Positions 1-5,225 of a stretch of DNA of 8,333 bases are shown piece by piece (positions within the stretch are counted from its first letter, which is position 1; each line of letters begins with the position of its first letter). The position numbers and the translations under genes are program-made. Source of the stretch: an uncultured Micrococcales bacterium (lineage in GTDB: Bacteria; Actinomycetota; Actinomycetes; Actinomycetales; Microbacteriaceae); contig CAINTU010000162.1 of the NCBI GenBank assembly GCA_903853515.1, positions 1 through 8,333 on the forward strand, given 5' to 3'. The notes under the pieces were generated by a model, which saw nothing but the letters and a program-made list of their open reading frames with translations, searched no databases and was not told the DNA's origin.

Positions 1-239
1 AGTTGAACACTCAGGCCCGGTTTGGCTTTGTTGTAGGCAAGTTGGTTGGCGGTGCGGTGCAGCGCAATCTCGTGAAACGAAGATTGCGATCAGCTATCAG
101 ATTGCGATTAGCTGATTTCTCGACTGACACATCTATGGTTATCAGGGGATTACCTGGCTTGGCGGATGCCAGCTGGCATGATCTCAACCTCGAACTAGAT
201 GTAGCAATTGCTTCGGCCGCTAAAGGCAGGACCAAATAG
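1..239 (+). CDS. rnpA: Ribonuclease P protein component, 3' part (5' end outside window)
   Basis: This is the protein subunit of RNase P, which with the catalytic RNA removes the 5' leader from pre-tRNAs. The window opens inside the gene: two bases of a split codon, then 78 visible codons to a TAG stop. The visible part holds the family core: GFVVGK at residues 8-13, then the RNR-type region GAVQRNLVKRRLR at about 17-29, the basic helix that contacts RNase P RNA. The second Arg of the usual RNR motif is Leu here. The tail (VIRGLPGLADASWHDL) matches actinobacterial RnpA ends. Roughly 30-40 N-terminal residues should lie upstream, so the TTG at position 3 is an internal Leu codon, not a start. 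The stop overlaps the GTG of the next small ORF (TAGTG). Identification is secure from motifs and from the yidD-yidC neighbours. Confidence 0.93.
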   Translation, partial: LNTQARFGFVVGKLVGGAVQRNLVKRRLRSAIRLRLADFSTDTSMVIRGLPGLADASWHDLNLELDVAIASAAKGRTK

Positions 240-379
240 TGATTGACACGACTTTGTTGACTGATTCATGCAGTCTTGACAATATTGCTCACACAGGCAA
301 GTTTGTTAATAAGGTAAACGAATTGGCCAGCGATGCTCGGTCAGATAGCTCAATAGTCTTTGGGGTTTATAGCCGATGA
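239..379 (+). CDS. Unrecognised 46-residue small ORF between rnpA and yidD
   Basis: I do not recognise this ORF. It starts with GTG at 239-241, sharing one base with the rnpA stop, and ends in TGA at 377-379, which overlaps the yidD ATG as ATGA. An AGGA Shine-Dalgarno motif at 228-231 lies 7 nt before the GTG. The product begins MIDTTLLTDS and ends SSIVFGVYSR. It is hydrophilic, with one Cys, no transmembrane segment and no signal peptide. The 1-nt and 4-nt overlaps match the style of the adjacent yidD/yidC and parA/parB junctions and suggest translational coupling. yidD has only a weak, distant ribosome site (GGGG near 362-365), so ribosomes ending here could supply it. A chance open frame of this length is not rare (roughly one in ten from random codons), so the spacing evidence matters more than the length. 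It could be a real small protein or a non-functional coupling leader. Confidence 0.5.
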   Translation: MIDTTLLTDSCSLDNIAHTGKFVNKVNELASDARSDSSIVFGVYSR

Positions 380-693
380 AGCAAGCAGCATTATCAATCT
401 GGTTATTGCCACGAAATCTATTGATCGCATTCGTATTGCTGTGGCGCAAATTTATTAGCCCAATTTATGGTGACATCTGCCGTTATTACCCGACCTGTTC
501 GGCATACGGGCTAGGCTCTTTACAGCAGCACGGCGCGGTTTATGGGTCGTTTCTAACCCTTTGGCGAATCGCCCGCTGCAATCCCTGGACTAAAGGTGGC
601 GTCGACAACGTCAAGCCTGGCCCACAGTGGTTGCGTGTTGTCAGAAACGGCTTTGTTGTACCGGCCACTGCGGCCCTAAAGAAAGAGAACTAA
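376..693 (+). CDS. yidD: Membrane protein insertion efficiency factor YidD
   Basis: YidD is a small membrane-associated protein, encoded next to yidC, that assists insertion of proteins into the inner membrane. The 105-residue product has an amphipathic or hydrophobic N terminus (residues 4-24), then the family core KFISPIYGDICRYYPTCSAY at about 25-44 and the region RIARCNPWTKGG at about 64-75. The three conserved Cys (C35, C41, C68) and the CNPW motif match the YidD/DUF37 family. The length is typical for actinobacterial versions. An in-frame stop at 370-372 lies just upstream, so ATG 376 is the first possible start. The TAA stop overlaps the yidC ATG by one base (TAATG), which points to coupled translation with the insertase it serves. 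Confidence 0.95.
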   Translation: MKQAALSIWLLPRNLLIAFVLLWRKFISPIYGDICRYYPTCSAYGLGSLQQHGAVYGSFLTLWRIARCNPWTKGGVDNVKPGPQWLRVVRNGFVVPATAALKKEN

Positions 694-1631
694 TGCCAGA
701 TATCTTGATGCCCATCAAGTGGTTGCTAGAAGCGATCCTTGTTGGCTTTCACACCGGGTTCACGGCCCTTGGTCTAGATGGCAACAGCGGTGCCGCCTGG
801 GTCGGCTCGATTGTTGGCTTGGTGTTGTTGGTTCGCACAGCTCTGATTCCGCTTTTCGTGAAGCAAATCAAATCGCAGCGCAACATGTATGCGATTCAGC
901 CTGAGCTTAAAAAACTAGCTGACAAATACAAGGGTAAGCAAGACCGTGAATCTCGCGAGAAGTTTGCCCGCGAACAAATGGATCTCTATAAGAAGCACGG
1001 CTCAAGCCCATTCAGCTCTTGCCTTCCGCTGGTCGCACAGATGCCGGTATTTTTCTCGCTGTATTCGATTCTTAACGAAGCTCAAAAGGGCGCCCACGGT
1101 GTTGGTGCGTTGACCACGGATTTGGCGAACTCGTTTAGCCACGCGACCTTCTTGGGCGCTCGCCTATCTGAAACTTTCATGACCGCGACCTCATTGTCGG
1201 TGCGCATATTGGCTGCTGTGATGGTCATCTTGATGACCAGCTCGCAGTTCATCACCCAACGTCAGCTGATGGCTAAGAACCAGAACCCTGCTACCTCGAG
1301 CAGCCAGTTCGCCCAGACTCAGAAGATCATGCTTTACGTGTTCCCTATCATCTTCTTGTTCTCGGGCGTATTCTTCCCACTCGGCGTTATGTTCTATTGG
1401 TTGGTTTCGAACTTCTGGACCATGGGTCAGCAATTCATCGTGATTCGCAACATGCCAACCCCAGGTTCAATTGCCCACAAAGAGCGTGAAGCGCGCTTGG
1501 CAAAGCGCGGCAAGACTGAAAAGTCTGAACCTGCCGCCGAAGTGCAGCAAATCGAAGACAAGCCAGCCCAGCGCACTCAGCCGATATCTAAGGCCCGCGC
1601 CAAAAAGAAGCCTCAAAACAAAGGTAAATAA
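693..1631 (+). CDS. yidC: Membrane protein insertase YidC (Oxa1 family)
   Basis: YidC inserts and folds membrane proteins, alone or with SecYEG. ATG 693 was chosen because it overlaps the yidD stop and follows GAAAGAGA; an upstream in-frame start at 627 would run back through yidD. The 312-residue product is the short Gram-positive type without the large periplasmic domain. A hydrophobic N-terminal segment lies at about 10-28. The first core helix, at 36-56, carries the conserved groove arginine R48 (LLVRTALIP). A charged cytoplasmic hairpin of coiled-coil type spans about 57-103, with further membrane segments near 108-128, 170-187 and 213-251. The C-terminal tail (about 259-312) is rich in Lys and Arg, as in actinobacterial homologues that bind ribosomes. 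Having only one YidC in this window says nothing about a second copy elsewhere. Confidence 0.96.
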   Translation: MPDILMPIKWLLEAILVGFHTGFTALGLDGNSGAAWVGSIVGLVLLVRTALIPLFVKQIKSQRNMYAIQPELKKLADKYKGKQDRESREKFAREQMDLYKKHGSSPFSSCLPLVAQMPVFFSLYSILNEAQKGAHGVGALTTDLANSFSHATFLGARLSETFMTATSLSVRILAAVMVILMTSSQFITQRQLMAKNQNPATSSSQFAQTQKIMLYVFPIIFLFSGVFFPLGVMFYWLVSNFWTMGQQFIVIRNMPTPGSIAHKEREARLAKRGKTEKSEPAAEVQQIEDKPAQRTQPISKARAKKKPQNKGK

Positions 1632-2231
1632 ATGACTGAAGAACTAAACCCAACCGAAGACATCGTGACTGAGTCAGCGTCACAAGAAGCATCAGCTATC
1701 GGCGAGAACACCGAAGCTGAGTCGAATGACCCTGAATCGACTGAGGCTGATGCAACCGAAGGCGGCCAAGGCTCAAAGAATCTAGACGAAGAGGGCGATA
1801 TTGCGGCCGATTATCTTGAAGAGCTGCTTGACATTTTTGATTTAGATGGCGACATCAACATCGATGTTCGTCAGGGTCGTGCCTATCTCGAAATCACGGC
1901 AAATGAAGACAGCAACCTTCGCTTGATTTCAGAGCCAGACACCGTAGAGGCTTTGCAAGAATTGACTCGCCTAGCAGTGCAGGCTAAGACCACGAACTTC
2001 AGCCGCCTGATTTTAGACATCGGCGGTTCGCGCCAGGCGAAGATCGATGCAATTACTCGCACGGTGAACCGAATCATTGAGAAGGTCAAGGAATCAGGTG
2101 TGCCTTCGCCAATGAAGCCAATGTCTTCTTATGAGCGAAAGATCGCACACGACATCATCTCTGAGGCTGGTCTTGTATCTGAATCAGAAGGTGAGGGCAA
2201 AGATCGCCATATCGTGGTGAAGCCTGCCTAA
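1632..2231 (+). CDS. jag: Jag/KhpB-type RNA-binding protein (KH-like plus R3H domains)
   Basis: Jag (KhpB/EloR) is a cytoplasmic RNA-binding protein linked in Gram-positive bacteria to cell elongation and division. It starts directly after the yidC TAA with no gap; AAGG at 1621-1624 is its ribosome site. The 199 residues divide into an acidic, low-complexity N terminus (1-56), a KH-like domain (about 57-153) and a C-terminal R3H domain (about 161-199). The R3H signature R169-xxx-H173 lies in SYERKIAHD, followed by SESEGEGKDRHIVV. The strand DINIDVRQGRAYLEI and the helix EALQELTRLAV fix the KH alignment, but the position of the RNA-binding GxxG loop reads S100-E-P-D103, so the canonical loop is absent. 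The N-terminal Jag domain of Firmicutes is replaced by the acidic stretch. A parS site and a terminator follow the stop codon. Confidence 0.93.
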   Translation: MTEELNPTEDIVTESASQEASAIGENTEAESNDPESTEADATEGGQGSKNLDEEGDIAADYLEELLDIFDLDGDINIDVRQGRAYLEITANEDSNLRLISEPDTVEALQELTRLAVQAKTTNFSRLILDIGGSRQAKIDAITRTVNRIIEKVKESGVPSPMKPMSSYERKIAHDIISEAGLVSESEGEGKDRHIVVKPA

Positions 2232-2236
2232 CAAAT

Positions 2237-2252
2237 AGTTTCACGTGAAACA
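2237..2252. promoter_or_regulatory. parS site 1 (ParB-binding centromere), jag-rsmG intergenic
   Basis: AGTTTCACGTGAAACA matches the near-universal chromosomal parS 16-mer (TGTTTCACGTGAAACA) at 15 of 16 positions; only the outermost base differs. It starts 5 nt after the jag stop and ends 1 nt before a terminator stem. parB is encoded 1.9 kb downstream and two more sites are present, so a functional nucleation site for the ParB-CTP clamp is very likely. Confidence 0.93.
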
Positions 2253-2253
2253 T

Positions 2254-2293
2254 TGGGCTGGGATTTCATTTCTCAGCCCATTGTTTTATCTTT
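2254..2293 (+). terminator. Rho-independent terminator after jag
   Basis: The stem arms TGGGCTGGGA (2254-2263) and TCTCAGCCCA (2271-2280) pair over 10 positions, 9 Watson-Crick and one G.U, around a 7-nt loop. A T-rich tract (TTGTTTTATCTTT, 2281-2293) follows. This ends the rnpA-yidD-yidC-jag transcript and implies that rsmG has its own promoter just downstream. Confidence 0.85.
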
Positions 2294-2299
2294 GAGTAT

Positions 2300-2318
2300 C
2301 AGTCGCCGCTGGCGACTG
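2300..2318 (+). other. Perfect 8-bp hairpin in the rsmG leader
   Basis: CAGTCGCC (2300-2307) and GGCGACTG (2311-2318) are exact reverse complements around a 3-nt GCT loop. No T-tract follows (CAAATGAATC), so this is not a second intrinsic terminator. It lies 32 nt before the rsmG start, in the leader of the rsmG-parAB unit. It could stabilise the 5' end of the mRNA or bind a protein; its role is unknown. A loose -10-like TATCTT at 2287-2292 would start the transcript near this hairpin, but no convincing -35 was found. Confidence 0.5.
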
Positions 2319-2338
2319 CAAATGAATCGAATGATTAG

Positions 2339-2345
2339 AAGGGAG
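2339..2345 (+). promoter_or_regulatory. Strong ribosome-binding site setting the TTG start of rsmG
   Basis: AAGGGAG lies 5 nt before TTG 2351. It is the best Shine-Dalgarno match in this leader, and no in-frame ATG with a comparable site was found nearby, so the TTG start is preferred over the internal ATG pair at codons 14-15. Confidence 0.75.
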
Positions 2346-2350
2346 CCATT

Positions 2351-3031
2351 TTGACCACTTCGAAAGACAATTTGTTACCGGAGCCGGACATGATGGAACC
2401 GGACTATTCGCCAGAATTGCGACCGGCAGTAGCTGAAGCCGTGTTTGGCAACCGGCTCATTCAGGCGCAAACCTATGCAGACATATTGGTGCGAGACGCT
2501 GATCTATTGGGTTTGCTTGGGCCTAGAGAGATGCCCAAGATTTGGTCGAGGCACATTCTGAACTCGGCCGTGGTGGCCGAATTGGTGCCACATGGCGCAA
2601 CCGTCGCAGACATAGGATCCGGCGCCGGTTTGCCTGGGCTACCAATGGCACTGGCTCGGCCAGATGTAGCGTTCACGCTGATTGAGCCGATGGAACGCCG
2701 CGCAAAGTGGTTGGCAGATGAGGCTGTGCCTGCGTTGGGGCTAACTAATGTGACCGTGCTCAGGGCTCGCGCCGAAGAGGTGGGTGATCGTGTGTTTGAC
2801 GTTGTGACCGCCCGAGCGGTGTCTGCTCTGCCTAAGCTGCTGAAGATGTGCGTTCCACTGACCAGGGCCGGTGGGCAAATCCTTGCTCTGAAGGGTTCGA
2901 AGGCTGCCGACGAGATTGCAGAATCGCGTTCGCTGGCAAAGCGCCTAAAGATCGCCGATTTCGAGATAGTCACCGCCGGTGGGCAGCTGTTGACTGACCC
3001 CACTACGGTAGTTCGAATTAGGCTAATCTAG
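2351..3031 (+). CDS. rsmG: 16S rRNA (guanine-N7) methyltransferase RsmG (GidB)
   Basis: RsmG uses S-adenosylmethionine to methylate N7 of the conserved guanine in the 530 loop of 16S rRNA (G527 in E. coli numbering). Loss of the enzyme gives low-level streptomycin resistance in several bacteria. The 226-residue product has the family hallmarks: the N-terminal helix motif SRHILNS (66-72), SAM motif I DIGSGAGLPG (87-96), an acidic residue after strand 2 (E112), TARAVSAL (153-160) and a late LALKG strand. The start is TTG with a strong ribosome site. The N terminus up to about residue 20 is acidic, as in other actinobacterial homologues. The gene begins a new unit after the jag terminator, and its TAG stop lies 25 nt before the parA leader ORF, so co-transcription with parAB is likely. 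Confidence 0.95.
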   Translation: MTTSKDNLLPEPDMMEPDYSPELRPAVAEAVFGNRLIQAQTYADILVRDADLLGLLGPREMPKIWSRHILNSAVVAELVPHGATVADIGSGAGLPGLPMALARPDVAFTLIEPMERRAKWLADEAVPALGLTNVTVLRARAEEVGDRVFDVVTARAVSALPKLLKMCVPLTRAGGQILALKGSKAADEIAESRSLAKRLKIADFEIVTAGGQLLTDPTTVVRIRLI

Positions 3032-3056
3032 AGTCTCAATCCCCCATAGGACGACA

Positions 3057-3239
3057 ATGCAAGAAAACACTAATTTGAGCGAGGCTGAGGCGGCCGCCAC
3101 GACCAAGCCAACCGTTGTCTTAGGCCTGGGATACCCTAACGGGCGAGACACCGAAAGCCCTGAGCCGACGGGTTGGCTAAATCCTGCCGGCGAAGTTTCG
3201 GTAATTGAACAGAAGGTTTCACGTGAAACATCCCGATGA
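3057..3239 (+). CDS. 60-residue leader ORF upstream of and overlapping parA
   Basis: This frame has ATG 3057 with a TAGGA ribosome site (3047-3051) 5 nt upstream and runs to TGA at 3237-3239, overlapping the proposed parA start by 17 nt. The product is acidic and rich in Ala, Thr, Pro and Glu (starting MQENTNLSEAEAAATTKP), looks disordered, and ends VSRETSR, where VSRET is encoded by the parS core. From memory, the N-terminal extension of some actinobacterial ParA proteins, such as that of Mycobacterium, also contains VSRETS just before the ATPase region. This ORF may therefore be the old ParA N terminus, now split from the parA frame by one base (a +1 shift joins them). Alternatives are a coupling leader peptide, or a single-base error in the assembly. 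Its translation is plausible but unproven. Confidence 0.4.
   Translation: MQENTNLSEAEAAATTKPTVVLGLGYPNGRDTESPEPTGWLNPAGEVSVIEQKVSRETSR
3211..3216 (+). promoter_or_regulatory. Ribosome-binding site setting the GTG start of parA
   Basis: AGAAGG lies 6 nt before GTG 3223, an ideal Shine-Dalgarno spacing. The other in-frame candidates, TTG 3205 and TTG 3241, have no comparable site. The last two bases of the motif are also the first two bases of parS site 2. Confidence 0.65.
3215..3230. promoter_or_regulatory. parS site 2, over the parA translation start
   Basis: GGTTTCACGTGAAACA matches the parS consensus at 15 of 16 positions, with only the outermost base different. It overlaps the parA ribosome-binding site at one edge and contains the GTG start codon in its central CACGTG. 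In the alternative frame it encodes VSRET at the end of the leader ORF. ParB loading here would put the clamp directly on the 5' end of its partner's gene. Confidence 0.93.
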
Positions 3240-4149
3240 TTTGAACTCGAACGCCAATTCATCCCTGCTTGGTTCAGCATTTGCCGGCGCCCCGCTAGCG
3301 CAGGAATTGACCGAAAACGCCCGCCGCTTGCGTAATGTGAACGACATGGTGATCCCACACCCTGCCAAACCGCGCGTTTTTGCAATCTCGAATCAAAAGG
3401 GTGGTGTGGGTAAAACCACATCGGCCGTGAACCTAGCCGCAGCATTTGCATCCAAGGGCTTAGAGGTTTTAGTCATCGACTTAGACCCACAGGGCAACGC
3501 ATCAACCGCGCTCGGAGTAGAGCATCGCGAAGGCACCCCGTCGATCTATGAGTCGCTTGTAAATGACGTGCCACTTGCAAACGTGACCCAAATCAGCCCT
3601 GAGTCTAATAACTTGCGTGTTGTGCCGGCCACAATCGATCTTGCTGGTGCCGAGTTAGAGCTTGTTTCGCTGATGGCGCGCGAACACAGATTACGCAACC
3701 TTTTGTTGACCTATTTGCGCACCGCAGCCGTGCGCCCAGACTATGTCTTTATCGACTGCCCGCCGAGCCTTGGCCTGTTGACGGTGAACGCCTTCACCGC
3801 TGCCGACGAAGTATTGATTCCAATTCAGTGTGAATATTACGCCCTAGAAGGTCTAACCCAACTGACACGAAGCATCAACAAAATTCAGGAATATCTCAAC
3901 CCAACCCTGTTGCTGAGCACCATTCTTTTGACTATGTATGACGCTCGAACCAAGCTCAACATGGCAGTTGTCGAAGATGTGCGCAACCATTTTCCGACTC
4001 AGACACTGAACACCTTTATTCCACGCCAAGTTGGTGTTGCAGAAGCCCCAAGTTATGGCCAGACGGTTATTAGCTATGACCGCAACTCAAGCGGTTCCAT
4101 CGCTTATTTAGAGGCGGCGCTTGAGATCGCCACAAGAGGAGAAATGTAA
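3223..4149 (+). CDS. parA: Chromosome-partitioning ATPase ParA (Soj)
   Basis: ParA is a Walker-type ATPase that binds nucleoid DNA as an ATP dimer; ParB stimulates its hydrolysis, moving parS-origin complexes. With the GTG start it has 308 residues: a poorly conserved N terminus (1-50), the deviant Walker A KGGVGKTT at 59-66 (signature Lys K59), the A' motif IDLDPQGN at 85-92, and Walker B VFIDCPPSLG at 175-184. The stretch PATIDLAGAELELVS and the late EAPSYGQTVISYD are typical of chromosomal Soj-type ParA. GTG 3223 was chosen for its AGAAGG site; starting at TTG 3205 would add six residues. The codon lies inside parS site 2. The TAA stop overlaps the parB ATG (TAATG). The N-terminal border is the uncertain part, because a disordered 60-residue frame ends just inside the gene. 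Confidence 0.95.
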   Translation: MKHPDDLNSNANSSLLGSAFAGAPLAQELTENARRLRNVNDMVIPHPAKPRVFAISNQKGGVGKTTSAVNLAAAFASKGLEVLVIDLDPQGNASTALGVEHREGTPSIYESLVNDVPLANVTQISPESNNLRVVPATIDLAGAELELVSLMAREHRLRNLLLTYLRTAAVRPDYVFIDCPPSLGLLTVNAFTAADEVLIPIQCEYYALEGLTQLTRSINKIQEYLNPTLLLSTILLTMYDARTKLNMAVVEDVRNHFPTQTLNTFIPRQVGVAEAPSYGQTVISYDRNSSGSIAYLEAALEIATRGEM

Positions 4150-5096
4150 TGGCAGAGAAAAAGGGCGGCCTTGGTAGAGGAATCGGTGCATTGATTCCTG
4201 GCGCACCAGCACCAAGAACTGATTTGCCATCGAATGCCAATCCGATTTCAGTGTTCTTTGGTGGTGACCAGACCTCGGATTTGATTCCAGTGCCTGGCGC
4301 ATCATTCGGTTACCTCGATATCGAATCGATCGTTCCTAACGCCAAGCAACCGCGCAAAGAGTTTGAGCCAGTGGCTTTCGCTGAACTCGTGGGTAGCATC
4401 ACCGAGCTCGGAGTCTTGCAGCCAATCGTTGTTCGTTCACTAGGTAAACAAAACGGCGCTGCCAGCTATGAACTCATCATGGGCGAGCGCCGGTTGCGCG
4501 CTTCGAAGCAAGCAGGGTTAACCCAGATTCCTGCAGTGATTCGAGAAACAGCCGACGAAAACATGCTTCGCGATGCCCTGCTCGAGAACCTGCACCGCAG
4601 CGACCTGAATCCACTCGAAGAAGCCAGCGCATACCAGCAGCTGCTTGAAGACTTTGGCTGCACCCAAGATCAGCTTGCCGAAAAGCTTTCGCGTTCAAGA
4701 CCACAAATCACCAACACCATACGCCTCTTGCGTTTGCCGGTTGGCGTGCAACGGCAGGTTGCAGCCGGCGTTCTAAGCGCCGGCCATGCCAGAGCCATTT
4801 TGGGTGCTGAAGATGCCGATCGCATGGTTGAACTTGCCGAAAAAGTTGTAAAGCAGAGCCTTTCGGTGCGCGAGACCGAAGAGTTGGTTAAACAGTTCAC
4901 CAACCGCAAGGCAAAAGTTCGCCCAGGCACGGTGCAACAGTCTCTCAAGACTCTTGCCGATGCTTTAGGTGACCGGCTCAACACTTCGGTGCGTATCAAG
5001 ATTGGTTCTAAGAAGGGCATGGTCGAAATCGATTTCGCATCGATTGAAGATCTGCACCGAATCATGGCTGAGCTCGGCCAAGACACTAAATACTAG
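4149..5096 (+). CDS. parB: Chromosome-partitioning CTPase ParB (Spo0J)
   Basis: ParB loads at parS as a CTP-dependent sliding clamp, spreads on DNA, stimulates ParA and helps recruit SMC. The 315 residues have the expected order: an N-terminal ParA-activating peptide KKGGLGRGIGALIP (4-17), a variable linker, and the CTPase domain with NAKQPRKEF (64-72), LGVLQPIVVR (87-96), the C-motif GERRLRA (112-118) and ENLHRSDLNPLEEA (146-159). A helix-turn-helix segment that reads parS spans about 172-194 (TQDQLAEKLSRSRPQITN), and the C terminus, from about 250, is the likely dimerisation domain. The start shares one base with the parA stop and has a strong AGAGGAG site (4135-4141). All residues needed for CTP binding appear present. 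No intrinsic terminator follows the stop; a DnaA-box cluster does. Confidence 0.97.
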   Translation: MAEKKGGLGRGIGALIPGAPAPRTDLPSNANPISVFFGGDQTSDLIPVPGASFGYLDIESIVPNAKQPRKEFEPVAFAELVGSITELGVLQPIVVRSLGKQNGAASYELIMGERRLRASKQAGLTQIPAVIRETADENMLRDALLENLHRSDLNPLEEASAYQQLLEDFGCTQDQLAEKLSRSRPQITNTIRLLRLPVGVQRQVAAGVLSAGHARAILGAEDADRMVELAEKVVKQSLSVRETEELVKQFTNRKAKVRPGTVQQSLKTLADALGDRLNTSVRIKIGSKKGMVEIDFASIEDLHRIMAELGQDTKY

Positions 5097-5138
5097 GCCA
5101 ACATCAAGGGGCGAACACCAGCCGCCAAACTTTCCTAG

Positions 5139-5160
5139 TTATCCACAGATATGTGGATAA
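5139..5160. repeat. Inverted pair of perfect DnaA boxes
   Basis: Boxes 1 and 2 are exact reverse complements of nine bases separated by four (GATA). Together they form a 22-bp dyad that could also fold as a hairpin in either transcript reaching this convergent junction. No T-tract follows on either side, so it is not a standard terminator. Confidence 0.85.
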
Positions 5161-5224
5161 AGCCGGTAACCCGCTGTTAGAACCTGTGGATAACTCACCA
5201 AGTCATCGGCGAGTCGGTGGATAA
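5139..5224. promoter_or_regulatory. Cluster of four DnaA boxes between parB and ddl
   Basis: Box 1 (5139-5147) is TTATCCACA, an exact DnaA box. Boxes 2 (5152-5160) and 3 (5185-5193) are exact copies in the other orientation (TGTGGATAA). Box 4 (5216-5224, GGTGGATAA) matches at 8 of 9. Boxes 2, 3 and 4 share an orientation and have start-to-start spacings of 33 and 31 bp, close to three helical turns, so bound DnaA would lie on one face. No clear AT-rich unwinding region adjoins, and the place is not the usual dnaA-dnaN origin. A DnaA-titrating or DnaA-regulatory locus fits better than a replication origin, but this is inference. Confidence 0.8.
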
Positions 5225-5225
5225 C

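Noticed and set aside
243..281. Three TTGAC motifs (243-248, 257-262, 276-281) resembling -35 boxes upstream of yidD
   Set aside because: No good -10 lies at 16-18 bp; the best is CAATAT-like after the second. The region also reads as an open coding frame, so I did not call a promoter.
627..692. Extended yidC start at 627
   Set aside because: It would overlap yidD by 67 nt with a non-conserved extension. ATG 693 overlaps the yidD stop in the coupled style of this operon and gives a normal N terminus.
1632..1800. Acidic N terminus of Jag as a separate small protein
   Set aside because: It is continuous in frame with the KH domain, and acidic low-complexity N termini are common in actinobacterial Jag proteins.
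2473..3003. Long minus-strand frame opposite rsmG
   Set aside because: It is a codon-bias shadow of rsmG: composition is rich in Ser, Ala and Arg with no recognisable domain, and rsmG is secure.
3205..3222. TTG 3205 as the parA start
   Set aside because: No comparable ribosome site precedes it, whereas GTG 3223 has AGAAGG at 6 nt. It remains possible and would add six residues.
3023..3451. 142-codon minus-strand frame opposite the rsmG-parA junction
   Set aside because: It crosses parS, the parA start and the Walker A coding region, has no recognisable domain and no neighbour in phase, so I treated it as a shadow.
4670..5086. 138-codon minus-strand frame opposite parB
   Set aside because: Shadow of the parB reading frame with no recognisable motif.
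5139..5224. Calling the DnaA-box cluster the chromosomal oriC
   Set aside because: No adjoining AT-rich unwinding region was seen, and actinobacterial origins usually lie at dnaA-dnaN, upstream of rnpA and outside this window. GC skew could not be judged from one window.
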